DNA of 61,615 nt from an uncultured Hungatella sp. (GCA_949879025.1 CATLBO010000006.1:1-61615), one strand, 5' to 3'. Shown: positions 1 through 8,409, numbered from the stretch's first letter. The notes: generated by a model not told the origin, from the sequence alone. A program made the numbers and translations.

Positions 1-2
1 AA

Positions 3-479
3 AGGGAGCCAGGGGATAAGGAATATGGGATTTATGAAATCGTCAGCGATGCCATAAGCATCCCTCCATGCCAGTACGGAATTCTGTCCTGGCAGGAGAA
101 CAAGGATCTGCAGTACAAAACCTACGAGACAGATGTAGGCGCCTGGGCTTTGGCTCATGGGGAGGAAGATGAAAACCTTCTCAATTTTTCCGAATATAAA
201 AAGGAATATATCCGACAGCTTATAGAGGACCAGATTAAGGCAGATGCAAAACATGTCCGTGAAAAAACGTCTGGCGAAATGGCAAAGATCTATGCAGATG
301 CATATGCCGATTACTGCGCCGGGGCCAAGATTGATGAGCGGGAGGCCATGAGATCCAGAGAATATAAACAATGGGAGAACTGCTGGCCCCAGAGCAAGCG
401 TGCAGAGGAGCTTCGGGCCATGCTGGGGGATTGTTCCAAAGATTACAATGAGCTGACAGTGCCAGGCATGGTTCAGTGA
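3..479 (+). CDS. Unknown protein, C-terminal part (5' end outside window)
   Basis: The reading frame is open from the first complete codon at base 3, with no stop until the TGA at 477-479, so the visible 158 residues are the C-terminal part of a longer protein. The TTG at base 150 is only an internal codon and has no ribosome binding site in front of it. The product looks soluble, charged and largely helical, with no membrane segment or recognisable catalytic motif; the last half is rich in Lys, Glu and Arg and contains two Cys. I do not recognise the family and assign no function. It is separated from the next gene by about 110 bases that carry a promoter. Confidence 0.6.
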   Translation, partial: REPGDKEYGIYEIVSDAISIPPCQYGILSWQENKDLQYKTYETDVGAWALAHGEEDENLLNFSEYKKEYIRQLIEDQIKADAKHVREKTSGEMAKIYADAYADYCAGAKIDEREAMRSREYKQWENCWPQSKRAEELRAMLGDCSKDYNELTVPGMVQ

Positions 480-538
480 AAAGGAAGGAAAATTTGTCAA
501 AAAATTAACCGCCTGCCGTTTTATTTTCGTTAAAAATG

Positions 539-547
539 TGATATACT
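539..547 (+). promoter_or_regulatory. Extended -10 promoter for the polyphosphate kinase gene
   Basis: A TGA-TATACT sequence (TG at 539-540, TATACT at 542-547) matches the extended -10 pattern TGnTATAAT. No good -35 box sits at the right distance, which is usual for extended -10 promoters. It lies 46 bases before the likely start codon at 593. Confidence 0.45.
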
Positions 548-592
548 AACAGGTACAAACAGGTTCGGAAATAAATGAAGGAGGGCATTTTT

Positions 593-2095
593 ATGCTGGA
601 AAAGATTGATCTTTCGAAAAAGGTGGACAAAAACACGTTTAAGCAAGTGGTGGAGACTGAGGGCGCACATTTGGCTGAACTTCAAAGACAATGCAAAGCA
701 GCCGGGATTCCGGTGATGATCGTATTTGAGGGCATGGGAGCAGCGGGGAAAGGCGTGCAGATCAACCGCCTGATTCAGGCTCTGGACCCCAGAGGATTTT
801 CTGTACATGCTACCAATTCATCCAATGAGGAGGAACAGATGCGGCCGTTTCTATGGCGATTCTGGACCAAGATTCCTGCCAAAGGGCGCATTGACATATT
901 TGACAGAAGCTGGTACAGCATTGTCCAGAGGGACAGATTTGACTACCCGGACAAGGAACTGGATCTGGAGGGGGCGTTTCAGGATATTTTGTCTTTCGAA
1001 AAACAGCTGACAGATGATGGGACCGTGATCATTAAGCTGTTTCTGCATATTTCCAAGGAGGAGCAGAAAAAGCGGTTTAAGAAACTGGATGACTCCAAGG
1101 GAACGTCCTGGAGGGTAAATAAGCAGGACTGGAAACGGAATAAAGAATATGACAGCTACCTAAAGATTAACGAGGAGATGCTGGAGCGGACGGACACAGA
1201 ATATGCGCCGTGGACCATTATTGAGTCTACTGACAAGGACTATGCAGCCATGAAGATCCTTACTACGGTGGCTGACCGCCTGGCCTACGCCCTGGAGAAA
1301 AAAGAAGAGACTGGAAAAGAGCTGAAAAGCAGGCAGAAAAGGAAACCGGATGAGCGGTTTCAGAATGGGGTTCTGTCAGGAATTGATCTGTCCAAAAGCC
1401 TTACAAAAGAACAGTATAAGAAAGAACTGGCTTCCCTGCAGAAGCGTCTGGAGGCCCTTCACAACGAACTGTACCGGTTAAGGATTCCTGTGGTTCTGGG
1501 CTTTGAGGGATGGGATGCAGGAGGAAAGGGCGGAGCCATTAAGCGGCTTACAAGCCATTTGGACCCCCGGGGATATCAGGTAAATCCTACGGCATCGCCA
1601 AATGATATTGAAAAAGTGCACCATTATCTGTGGCGGTTCTGGAACAATATGCCAAAGGCAGGCCATATTGCTATTTTTGACAGAACCTGGTACGGCCGCG
1701 TCATGGTGGAGCGGATTGAGGGATTCTGCACAGAGGCTGAGTGGAAAAGGGCTTATCAGGAGATCAATGAGATGGAATCCCATATGGCAAACTTCGGAGC
1801 AGTGGTGCTGAAATTCTGGCTTCACATTGATAAAGATGAGCAGGAGCGGCGGTTTAAAGAGCGGATGGAGAATCCGGCCAAACAGTGGAAGATCACAGAT
1901 GAGGACTGGCGGAACAGGGAAAAATGGGATCAGTATGAGCAGGCTGTTGACGAGATGCTGGTAAGGACGTCAACCACCTATGCGCCGTGGATCGTAGTAG
2001 AAGGAAACTCCAAATACTATGCAAGGGTAAAGGTTCTCCGGACTGTGGTGCAGGCTTTGGAAAAGAAGATTAAAGAAGTAAAGAAGAAAAGCTGA
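593..2095 (+). CDS. Two-domain polyphosphate kinase 2 (polyphosphate:AMP phosphotransferase type)
   Basis: Transfers phosphate from polyphosphate to a nucleotide, most likely AMP to ADP, in the cytoplasm. Two PPK2 domains lie in tandem over 500 residues, the arrangement of polyphosphate:AMP phosphotransferases. Domain 1 has the loop GMGAAGKG near residues 47-54 and FDRSWY; domain 2 has GWDAGGKGG near 300 and FDRTWYGR. The Asp of the first Walker loop is Gly in domain 1, so the N-terminal domain may be less active or structural, as is known for other two-domain members. The start at 593 is chosen because the GAAGGAGGG ribosome binding site lies just before it, inside the longer frame that would begin at 575. 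It appears to be its own transcription unit. Confidence 0.88.
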   Translation: MLEKIDLSKKVDKNTFKQVVETEGAHLAELQRQCKAAGIPVMIVFEGMGAAGKGVQINRLIQALDPRGFSVHATNSSNEEEQMRPFLWRFWTKIPAKGRIDIFDRSWYSIVQRDRFDYPDKELDLEGAFQDILSFEKQLTDDGTVIIKLFLHISKEEQKKRFKKLDDSKGTSWRVNKQDWKRNKEYDSYLKINEEMLERTDTEYAPWTIIESTDKDYAAMKILTTVADRLAYALEKKEETGKELKSRQKRKPDERFQNGVLSGIDLSKSLTKEQYKKELASLQKRLEALHNELYRLRIPVVLGFEGWDAGGKGGAIKRLTSHLDPRGYQVNPTASPNDIEKVHHYLWRFWNNMPKAGHIAIFDRTWYGRVMVERIEGFCTEAEWKRAYQEINEMESHMANFGAVVLKFWLHIDKDEQERRFKERMENPAKQWKITDEDWRNREKWDQYEQAVDEMLVRTSTTYAPWIVVEGNSKYYARVKVLRTVVQALEKKIKEVKKKS

Positions 2096-2212
2096 CCGTC
2101 TGGAAAGCGGCGGACTGGTATATCTTTTGGCACGAAGTGCCCTGTTTAGAAGGAAATAAAAAAGGGATGCCCTTTGGGCATGCATTAAAAATTCAGGAGG
2201 ATTTAAGGACTT

Positions 2213-2578
2213 ATGAACCAGCAGGATGCTATCAGAATGTTTGACATGAAAATCGGCCATGTGGGAATCAATGGTGACAGCCAAGAGCAGGCGGCAGCAT
2301 GGGCAGAGGATTTTTTTAGGCTTTTGGGACTTCCAACAAAGGAGGGGGAGAAATCAGTGTGGGCCGGAGATCTGGTGGAGATCATGAAAGGAAACGGTAG
2401 AGGCACGGTGGGACATATTGCCATAAAAGTCAATGACTGTGATAAGGCCATTGAATATTTTAAAAGCTGCGGCATGACGCCTGCGGAGGAAACCAGGAAG
2501 ACGGAGAATGGAAGAACCGTATTTATCTATTTTGAAGAGGAAATTGCAGGATTTGCAATTCACCTGAATCAGGCATAA
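2213..2578 (+). CDS. Stand-alone VOC-fold protein like the C-terminal domain of clostridial KDPG aldolases
   Basis: This 121-residue protein has the vicinal oxygen chelate (glyoxalase-like) pattern: KIGHVGIN near the N-terminus, a central VEIMKGNGRGTVGHIAI and a C-terminal IAGFAIHL. The central and final segments resemble, from memory, the VOC domain fused to the C-terminus of some clostridial KDPG/KHG aldolases, but here it stands alone and no aldolase gene is nearby. Whether it binds metal is uncertain because only some usual ligands are evident. A good AGGAGG site precedes the ATG. One base separates its stop from the next start, so it is translationally coupled to the flavoprotein downstream. 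Substrate unknown. Confidence 0.7.
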   Translation: MNQQDAIRMFDMKIGHVGINGDSQEQAAAWAEDFFRLLGLPTKEGEKSVWAGDLVEIMKGNGRGTVGHIAIKVNDCDKAIEYFKSCGMTPAEETRKTENGRTVFIYFEEEIAGFAIHLNQA

Positions 2579-2579
2579 C

Positions 2580-3902
2580 ATGGGCAAAGTGCTGATAATC
2601 GGCGGTGGCGCTGCTGGCATGGCAGCGGCCATCGCCGCCGCAGGCTGCGGACATGAAGTCCATTTGTATGAAAAAAATGAGAAACTGGGGAAAAAGCTGT
2701 TTATTACCGGCAAGGGCAGGTGTAATGTAACCAATGCCTGCAGCATGGAAGAGCTGATGAACCATGTGGTCAGCAATCCCCGGTTTCTATACAGCAGTTT
2801 TTACGGTTTTACCAATGAGGACATGATGAGGCTTCTGGAGAAAAACGGGTGTCCTCTGAAAGTGGAGCGGGGAAACCGGGTCTTTCCTGTTTCCGATAAA
2901 TCTTCCGATGTTATCGGGGCCCTATCCAGGCAGATGAAGGAGCTTGGGGTCAGGGTCCACCTTTATGGACAGGTGAAGGAACTGCTTGTGGAGGATGGTG
3001 TGTGCCAGGGCATCCAGGTTCTGCAGGAAAACAGAGGGGAGAGAAGCCAGGAGAGGGGAGGACGGGACAGAGCCAAAGCTCCTAAAAACAGAGACGGGAA
3101 AACTTCAGAAGAGGCCTTCTGTCCAGTGTGGGGAGATGCGATGATTGTGGCTACAGGCGGCCTTTCCTATGAGGCTACAGGTTCCACAGGGGACGGCTAC
3201 CGTTTTGCCGCAGAAAACGGGCATAAGATAACAGAACTGCTGCCTGCGCTGGTTCCCTTTCAGGTAAAGGAGCCAGTGGTGAAAGACCTGCAGGGATTGT
3301 CTCTGAGGAATATTGAAGTTGCTGTATTGGATGGTAAAAAAGAGCTTTACCGGGAATTCGGCGAGCTTTTGTTTACCCATTTCGGAGTCAGCGGGCCGGT
3401 GATCTTAAGCGCTAGCAGCTTTGTGTCCAAAATCCTGAAAAAAAGGCCTCTGACTCTGTCCATTGATTTGAAGCCTGCCCTTGACACAGAACAGCTGGAT
3501 GCAAGGATTGTAAGGGATTTTGAGGGGGTTTCCAACAAACAGTTTAAGAATGCCTTAGGGAACCTTTATCCTGCCAAGCTGATTCCGGTGATAATCGGGC
3601 GAAGCGGAATTTCTCCTGAGACAAAGGTTCATGAGATTACCAGAGTCCAAAGACGGCGGATTGTGGAGGAAACGAAAGCTTTCAGGCTGACTCTTACAGG
3701 GAACCGTGATTTTAAGGAGGCTATTATTACACAGGGAGGCGTATCTGTGAAGGAAGTCTGTCCTGGAACCATGGAGTCTAAATTAGTTAAAAATCTGTAT
3801 TTTGCCGGAGAAGTGCTGGATCTGGACGGGGTTACCGGAGGCTTTAACCTGCAGATTGCCTGGTCCACCGGGTGGGCGGCAGGGAGCCATATTCCTGTAT
3901 AG
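2580..3902 (+). CDS. HI0933/YhiN (BaiN-like) family flavoprotein
   Basis: A 440-residue FAD-dependent oxidoreductase. Residues 4-33 form the dinucleotide fold (LIIGGGAAGMAAAIA, then an acidic Glu for the FAD ribose). The GKGRCNVTN motif typical of HI0933 proteins follows, and the C-terminus carries the second FAD signature around FAGEVLDLDGVTGGFNLQ. Family members include BaiN of bile acid 7-dehydroxylating clostridia, but most have no known substrate, so no pathway is claimed. Between about residues 148 and 178 there is a very hydrophilic Arg/Lys/Glu-rich linker that looks like a surface loop insertion. Its start lies one base after the preceding stop, with the ribosome binding site inside the upstream gene. 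Confidence 0.85.
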   Translation: MGKVLIIGGGAAGMAAAIAAAGCGHEVHLYEKNEKLGKKLFITGKGRCNVTNACSMEELMNHVVSNPRFLYSSFYGFTNEDMMRLLEKNGCPLKVERGNRVFPVSDKSSDVIGALSRQMKELGVRVHLYGQVKELLVEDGVCQGIQVLQENRGERSQERGGRDRAKAPKNRDGKTSEEAFCPVWGDAMIVATGGLSYEATGSTGDGYRFAAENGHKITELLPALVPFQVKEPVVKDLQGLSLRNIEVAVLDGKKELYREFGELLFTHFGVSGPVILSASSFVSKILKKRPLTLSIDLKPALDTEQLDARIVRDFEGVSNKQFKNALGNLYPAKLIPVIIGRSGISPETKVHEITRVQRRRIVEETKAFRLTLTGNRDFKEAIITQGGVSVKEVCPGTMESKLVKNLYFAGEVLDLDGVTGGFNLQIAWSTGWAAGSHIPV

Positions 3903-3986
3903 AAGGATTTTCCGGCGGAGAGTTTCTGAAGCCGGAAGCAAAGGGCCTCCAGGAATATATAAAAAATAAAAGGAGCAAATTCACGT

Positions 3987-4670
3987 ATGACAACTTATAA
4001 TATCGCCATCGACGGTCCTGCAGGAGCAGGCAAAAGTACCATTGCCAGGAAAGCGGCGGAAAAACTGGGGTTCATCTATGTGGACACCGGGGCCATGTAC
4101 CGGGCCATGGCTTTGTATCTTTTGAGAAAAGGCATTGACAGAAATGATGAGAAGGCCATAGAGGCTGCCTGCCGGGAGATGGAGATTTCCCTGCAGTACT
4201 GCGACAATGTGCAGCAGGTCCTGCTAAACGGTGAGAATGTGTCAGGACTTATCCGGACAGAGGAAGTAAGTTCCATGACTTCTTCCATTTCTGTCTATGG
4301 CCCGGTGCGGCGGAAGCTTCTGGAACTTCAGAGGGAGCTTGCCAGAACCAGAAATGTGATCATGGACGGCAGGGACATCGGTACCTGCGTTCTTCCTGAT
4401 GCCCAGACCAAAATTTATCTGACGGCCAGCAGCCATGTGCGTGCTCTGAGAAGATTTAAAGAGCTGGAAGAAAAGGGCCAGATGTGTAATTTGGAAGAAA
4501 TTGAGCAAGATATAATAGAGAGGGATTACCGGGATATGCATCGGGATATTGCGCCTTTGAAACAAGCCGCAGACGCTTTGGTTATTGATTCCTCCCAAAT
4601 GACCATTGGCCAGGTGGTGGAAGCCATTTTAGAAGCCGCCGGGAAACGGGGGCTGGAGGATAAGGGTTAA
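3987..4670 (+). CDS. cmk: Cytidylate kinase
   Basis: Phosphorylates CMP and dCMP to the diphosphates with ATP. The 227-residue protein starts with the family pattern IAIDGPAGAGKSTIARKAA (P-loop) and DTGAMYRA, and has the MDGRDIGTCVLPDA segment and the KxYLTAS strand of CMP kinases. Length is normal. AAAGGAG precedes the ATG. The stop codon is directly followed by the ispH start with no gap, so cmk, ispH and rpsA form one operon, an order found widely in Clostridia. Confidence 0.96.
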   Translation: MTTYNIAIDGPAGAGKSTIARKAAEKLGFIYVDTGAMYRAMALYLLRKGIDRNDEKAIEAACREMEISLQYCDNVQQVLLNGENVSGLIRTEEVSSMTSSISVYGPVRRKLLELQRELARTRNVIMDGRDIGTCVLPDAQTKIYLTASSHVRALRRFKELEEKGQMCNLEEIEQDIIERDYRDMHRDIAPLKQAADALVIDSSQMTIGQVVEAILEAAGKRGLEDKG

Positions 4671-5522
4671 ATGGAGGTAATCGTGGCAAAGACAGCCGGC
4701 TTTTGCTTTGGCGTGGAGCGGGCTGTGGAGCAGGTCTATGAGCAGATAAGGAAGGGGCAGCGGCCTGTCTGCACCCTTGGCCCTATTATCCACAATGAAG
4801 AAGTGGTAAAAGATCTGGAGGAGAAGGGCGTAAAGGTTTTAAAAGATGAGTCTGCCCTGGAAAGCATGAAAGAAGGGACCGTGATTATACGTTCTCACGG
4901 CGTGGGAAAGGCGGTCTATGATAAAATCGACAGACTGGGCCTTCATCTGGTGGATGCCACATGTCCCTTCGTGAAGAAGATACACCGGATTGTCAGAGAG
5001 CAGAACGGCCTGGGACGGCGGGTGATTATTATAGGGGACAAAAACCATCCGGAGGTGGAAGGCATCCGGGGATGGGGGGACCATAAGACTTTGGTAGTAA
5101 AAGGCCAGGAGGAGATGGCTTATTTGCCGGATCTTACAGGTGAAAAACTATGTATTGTATCCCAGACGACATTTAATTACAATAAATTTCAAGATTTAGT
5201 TGAAAAATTTTCGGAAAAGGGTTATGATATACTTGTTTTAAATACGATTTGCAATGCAACACAGGAAAGACAAATAGAAGCTGGACGTATAGCTTCGCAG
5301 GTAGATGCCATGATTGTTGTAGGCGGAAAGAGCAGTTCCAATACCCGCAAACTGTACGAGATATGCCGAAAGGAGTGTAAAAACACCTATTACATTCAGA
5401 CTCTGGGCGATTTTGATCCTGAAAGTGTAAGTTCTGTGCGCAGCGTAGGTATTACAGCGGGGGCTTCAACCCCTAAGAATATTATTGAGGAGGTTCATAC
5501 GAATGTCAGAGGTATTAAATGA
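4671..5522 (+). CDS. ispH: 4-hydroxy-3-methylbut-2-enyl diphosphate reductase
   Basis: The last enzyme of the methylerythritol phosphate route, making isopentenyl and dimethylallyl diphosphate through a 4Fe-4S cluster. The three cluster cysteines are visible: C12 in AGFCFGVERAV, C98 in VDATCPFVKK and C194 in NTICNATQER. The SHG(V/I)xK and TAGASTP segments are present. It starts directly after the cmk stop codon. In many Clostridia IspH is fused to ribosomal protein S1; here the two are separate frames that overlap by 20 bases, so the fusion is replaced by translational coupling. Confidence 0.96.
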   Translation: MEVIVAKTAGFCFGVERAVEQVYEQIRKGQRPVCTLGPIIHNEEVVKDLEEKGVKVLKDESALESMKEGTVIIRSHGVGKAVYDKIDRLGLHLVDATCPFVKKIHRIVREQNGLGRRVIIIGDKNHPEVEGIRGWGDHKTLVVKGQEEMAYLPDLTGEKLCIVSQTTFNYNKFQDLVEKFSEKGYDILVLNTICNATQERQIEAGRIASQVDAMIVVGGKSSSNTRKLYEICRKECKNTYYIQTLGDFDPESVSSVRSVGITAGASTPKNIIEEVHTNVRGIK

Positions 5523-6624
5523 GTTTGAACAAATGTTGGAAGAATCGTTGAAAACAATACGTACAGGAGAGATTGTCACTGGTAAGGTCATCGATGTGAA
5601 AGAAGATGAAATTGTCTTGAACATTGGATATAAGTCCGACGGCATTATTCCCAGAAACGAATATACCAATGAATCCGGTGTCGATCTGACCACTGTCGTA
5701 AAGGTGGGAGATGAGATGGAGGCCAAAGTCATTAAGGTAAATGACGGCGAAGGCCAGGTTGCCCTGTCTTACAAAAGGCTGGCGGCTGACAGAGGAAACA
5801 AGAGACTGGAAGAGGCGTTTAACAACCAGGAAGTGCTGACTGCCAAGGTTGCTCAGGTCCTGGACGGAGGCCTTAGTGTTGTGGTTGAGGAGACAAGGGT
5901 CTTCATTCCCGCAAGTCTCGTATCTGATTCCTATGAGAGAGATTTATCCAAGTATGCGGGTCAGGAGATTGATTTCGTGATCACGGAATTCAATCCCAGA
6001 AGAAGAAGAATTATCGGCGACCGCAAGCAGCTGATGGTGGCCAGAAAGGCTGAAATGCAGAAAGCGTTGTTCGAGCGGATTCAGGTTGGAGACAGGGTAG
6101 AGGGCGTTGTGAAGAATGTTACGGACTTCGGAGCATTTATCGACCTTGGCGGCGCAGACGGTCTGCTTCATATTTCCGAAATGTCCTGGGGACGGGTGGA
6201 GAATCCTAAGAAGGTCTTTAAGGCCGGCGAAAAGATCGAAACCATGATCAAGGATATTAACGGTGAGAAGATTGCCTTAAGCCTTAAGTTCCCGGAGGCA
6301 AATCCATGGGCTGATGCGGCATCCAAATATGCGGCGGGTAATGTGGTAGCAGGCAAAGTGGCGCGTATGACAGACTTCGGCGCATTTGTCGAGCTGGAAC
6401 CGGGGGTTGATGCCCTTCTGCATGTATCCCAGATTTCCAGGGAACATGTGGAGAAGCCTGCAGACGTTCTGTCAATCGGCCAGGAGATCGAGGCTAAGAT
6501 TGTTGACTTTAACGAGGCGGACAGAAAGATCAGCTTAAGCATGAAGGCTCTGCAGATGCAGCCAGTACAGGAAGACATTGCGGATGTGGACGTGGAAGCC
6601 ATGGCAGCTGAGGATGCTGAATAA
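5503..6624 (+). CDS. rpsA: Ribosomal protein S1 homologue, four S1 domains
   Basis: An RNA-binding S1 protein of 373 residues that helps load mRNA on the ribosome. Four S1 (OB-fold) repeats can be seen, each beginning with a G-x-V-x-G or similar strand: IRTGEIVTGKVIDV, EVLTAKVAQVLDGG, VGDRVEGVVKNVTDFGAF and AGNVVAGKVARMTDFGAF. The last two are the most canonical, with LLHIS and LLHVS. The start at ATG 5503 is preferred over the upstream in-frame TTG 5485 because GAGGAGG lies 9 bases before it. It overlaps the end of ispH by 20 bases in another frame. A strong terminator follows. Confidence 0.93.
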   Translation: MSEVLNEFEQMLEESLKTIRTGEIVTGKVIDVKEDEIVLNIGYKSDGIIPRNEYTNESGVDLTTVVKVGDEMEAKVIKVNDGEGQVALSYKRLAADRGNKRLEEAFNNQEVLTAKVAQVLDGGLSVVVEETRVFIPASLVSDSYERDLSKYAGQEIDFVITEFNPRRRRIIGDRKQLMVARKAEMQKALFERIQVGDRVEGVVKNVTDFGAFIDLGGADGLLHISEMSWGRVENPKKVFKAGEKIETMIKDINGEKIALSLKFPEANPWADAASKYAAGNVVAGKVARMTDFGAFVELEPGVDALLHVSQISREHVEKPADVLSIGQEIEAKIVDFNEADRKISLSMKALQMQPVQEDIADVDVEAMAAEDAE

Positions 6625-6646
6625 CGGAGAAAAAAGGTAAGGATCT

Positions 6647-6680
6647 GACCGCCGGCCATAAGGCCTGGCGGTCTTTTTAT
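6647..6680 (+). terminator. Rho-independent terminator of the cmk-ispH-rpsA operon
   Basis: GACCGCCGGCC pairs with GGCCTGGCGGTC around an ATAA loop, with one bulged base, and is followed by TTTTTATT. Confidence 0.85.
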
Positions 6681-6753
6681 TGGAAAACGCGGCAGGGACA
6701 TATTTTGAGTCAAAAAGATATTATAGATTGAGGAGCAGATGGAGAGAGGACTT

Positions 6754-7161
6754 ATGGAGATTAAGGTCATTGTAGTGGATAATGCGCCGGAATTGAAAGA
6801 GCGGCTAACCTCCATATTGTCTGCCATGGAGGGCGTGAAGTTTTTAAAAAGCTTTGACGACGCCGTGGCAGCCATGCAGTATGTGGAGGAAAACCCTGTG
6901 GATTTGGTATTCTCCGATGTGGTAATGCCAGAGATCAGCGGGATCACCTTGGCTTCCATGATTTATCAGCGGCAGAACCATCCGGAGGTAGTTCTTTTGT
7001 CAGGAATTCCGGGATTTTCCCTGGAGGCGTGGAAGATACGGGCTTTTGGCTTCCTCATAAAGCCATATACAAGGGCACAGATTGCAGAGATGATTAACAA
7101 ATACCGTCAGGCAGTGAAGAAGGGGCTGCTGGAACGGGATGTGGTGTATCAGGGAGATTGA
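6754..7161 (+). CDS. Single-domain response regulator (receiver only)
   Basis: A 135-residue receiver domain with no output domain. The acidic pair region is reduced to VVVDNAP, the phospho-acceptor Asp sits in FSDVVMP, and the conserved Lys sits in FGFLIKPY. The AFGFLIKP pattern resembles receivers of the LytTR-type group. ATG 6754 is chosen because GAGAGGA precedes it and the family usually begins right at the first strand; ATG 6739 in the same frame is an alternative. No histidine kinase is next to it, so its partner is unknown. A weak terminator follows. Confidence 0.8.
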   Translation: MEIKVIVVDNAPELKERLTSILSAMEGVKFLKSFDDAVAAMQYVEENPVDLVFSDVVMPEISGITLASMIYQRQNHPEVVLLSGIPGFSLEAWKIRAFGFLIKPYTRAQIAEMINKYRQAVKKGLLERDVVYQGD

Positions 7162-7180
7162 TTTATACGTTAAGATAAGA

Positions 7181-7222
7181 ATGCCGGTTGGAGGATGAGA
7201 GATTTCCAAGCCGGTATTTTTG
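7181..7222 (+). terminator. Probable terminator after the receiver gene
   Basis: CCGGTTGG pairs with CCAAGCCGG with one bulged G, and a TATTTTTGTT tract follows. Confidence 0.55.
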
Positions 7223-7245
7223 TTGGAATTTTATGTATAAAATAC

Positions 7246-7274
7246 TTGACAAATAATATTATATAATATATAAT
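7246..7274 (+). promoter_or_regulatory. Consensus sigma-A promoter of the PadR operon
   Basis: TTGACA (7246-7251) and TATAAT (7269-7274) are perfect consensus boxes with 17 bases between them. The boxes are embedded in a long AT-rich stretch of overlapping TAATAT/ATATTA repeats that could serve as an operator. Such a strong promoter in front of a repressor gene suggests autoregulation by PadR. Confidence 0.85.
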
Positions 7275-7337
7275 ATAGAAAAATAATCAATATTATAATT
7301 TTACTCAACAACAAGCCTAAAGACAAGGAGAGGAGTC

Positions 7338-7664
7338 ATGATATTTAATACAGGCGCAGCCCTTCTGGATGCCATCGTCCTTGCGGTGGTGTCAAGAACG
7401 GTAAAAGGAACATATGGCTACAAGATCACCCAGGATGTCAGGGGGGCCATAGAGGTTTCGGAGTCAACGCTTTATCCAGTTTTGCGCAGGCTTTTAAAGG
7501 AGGACTGCCTGGAGGTATATGATCTTGCCATAGACGGCAGGAACCGAAGGTATTATCGGATTACAGAGAAGGGGAGGACGCAGCTGAATCTGTACAGAAG
7601 CGAGTGGGCCATTTATTCTGGGAAAATCTCACATATTTTGGAGGAGCTGACTGATGAACAGTAA
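7338..7664 (+). CDS. PadR family transcriptional regulator
   Basis: A 108-residue winged-helix regulator. The pattern LDAIVLAVVSRTVKGTYGYKI followed by SESTLYPVLRRLLKEDCLE and RNRRYYRITEKG is the PadR DNA-binding domain with its wing; the short C-terminal helix is for dimerisation. It is the first gene of an operon with a DUF1700 and a DUF4097 protein, an arrangement common in Firmicutes in which PadR controls envelope-associated membrane proteins. Its last 11 bases overlap the start of the next gene. AGGAGAGG precedes the ATG. Confidence 0.92.
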   Translation: MIFNTGAALLDAIVLAVVSRTVKGTYGYKITQDVRGAIEVSESTLYPVLRRLLKEDCLEVYDLAIDGRNRRYYRITEKGRTQLNLYRSEWAIYSGKISHILEELTDEQ

Positions 7665-8409
7665 TGAGTTTATGGAAAGGGTGGAGTATCTTTTATCTGA
7701 TATTCCGCAGGAGGAGAAGGCGGACGCCGTTGCATATTACAGGGATTACCTGGAGGAGGCAGGGGAGAATGCCAAAAAGGCTATGGAAGACTTTGGAAGC
7801 CCGGAGCGGATTGCTTCCATCATACGTTTGGAACTGGCCGGGAATTTGAAAGAGGGCGGAGAGTTTACAGAACGGGGATATGAAGACGAAAGATTCCGGG
7901 AACCTAATTATCAGGTTGCAAATCGGCTGGACCTGCCAGAGGGCAGGGAAGGCGGAGAGGAAGAAAAGAGAGAAAATGCATGGCAGCAGGCTTCTTACAA
8001 CGGAGAAAAAGCGAAACAGCCGGTTCGCACCAGCCGCCCTTTAAAAATTATTCTGTGGATTGTTCTGATTTTTGTGTCTGCGCCTATATGGCTAGGAGCA
8101 GGAGGGCTGCTGACAGGAATACTTGCAGGCGGCTTTGCACTCCTATTGGGAATCATTGTATTTTTGGGAGTGATGACCGTGGCCCTTCTGCTGGCAGGGG
8201 CAGGGCTGTGCGTAGTGGGGATTCTGGCTATGGTCAGATGGTTTGCCAGCGGGCTGTTGTTGTTTGGAGCCGGCGTAGTGGTCATAGGCTTGGGAGTTTT
8301 GAGCCTGCTGCTATCTATTTTGTTTTATGGAAAATTGATACCATGGATGGTACGATCCATTGTTAATGGGATCGGCGGATTAATTTATGGAAGGAGCAAG
8401 AGGAAATGA
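7654..8409 (+). CDS. DUF1700 (HAAS domain) membrane protein
   Basis: A 251-residue protein with the cytoplasmic N-terminal HAAS/DUF1700 domain (about 1-65: FMERVEYLLSDIPQEEKADAV, then YYRDYLEEAGE and DFGSPERIASII). A charged linker to about residue 125 and then four hydrophobic segments follow (about 128-150, 155-180, 185-210, 215-235). Members are usually coded with a PadR regulator, which matches here, and may sequester or sense the regulator at the membrane. The start overlaps padR by 11 bases and the end overlaps the next gene by 4 bases, so the three genes are translationally coupled. Confidence 0.85.
   Translation: MNSNEFMERVEYLLSDIPQEEKADAVAYYRDYLEEAGENAKKAMEDFGSPERIASIIRLELAGNLKEGGEFTERGYEDERFREPNYQVANRLDLPEGREGGEEEKRENAWQQASYNGEKAKQPVRTSRPLKIILWIVLIFVSAPIWLGAGGLLTGILAGGFALLLGIIVFLGVMTVALLLAGAGLCVVGILAMVRWFASGLLLFGAGVVVIGLGVLSLLLSILFYGKLIPWMVRSIVNGIGGLIYGRSKRK

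Noticed and set aside
2165-2182. ATGCCC-TTT-GGGCAT hairpin before the VOC gene as a terminator
   Set aside because: The stem is only six pairs and there is no T-run on the + strand.
6168-6959. Antisense open frame of 263 residues (- strand) over rpsA and the receiver gene
   Set aside because: It crosses the terminator of the rpsA operon and runs through two real genes; Ser/Thr-rich shadow sequence.
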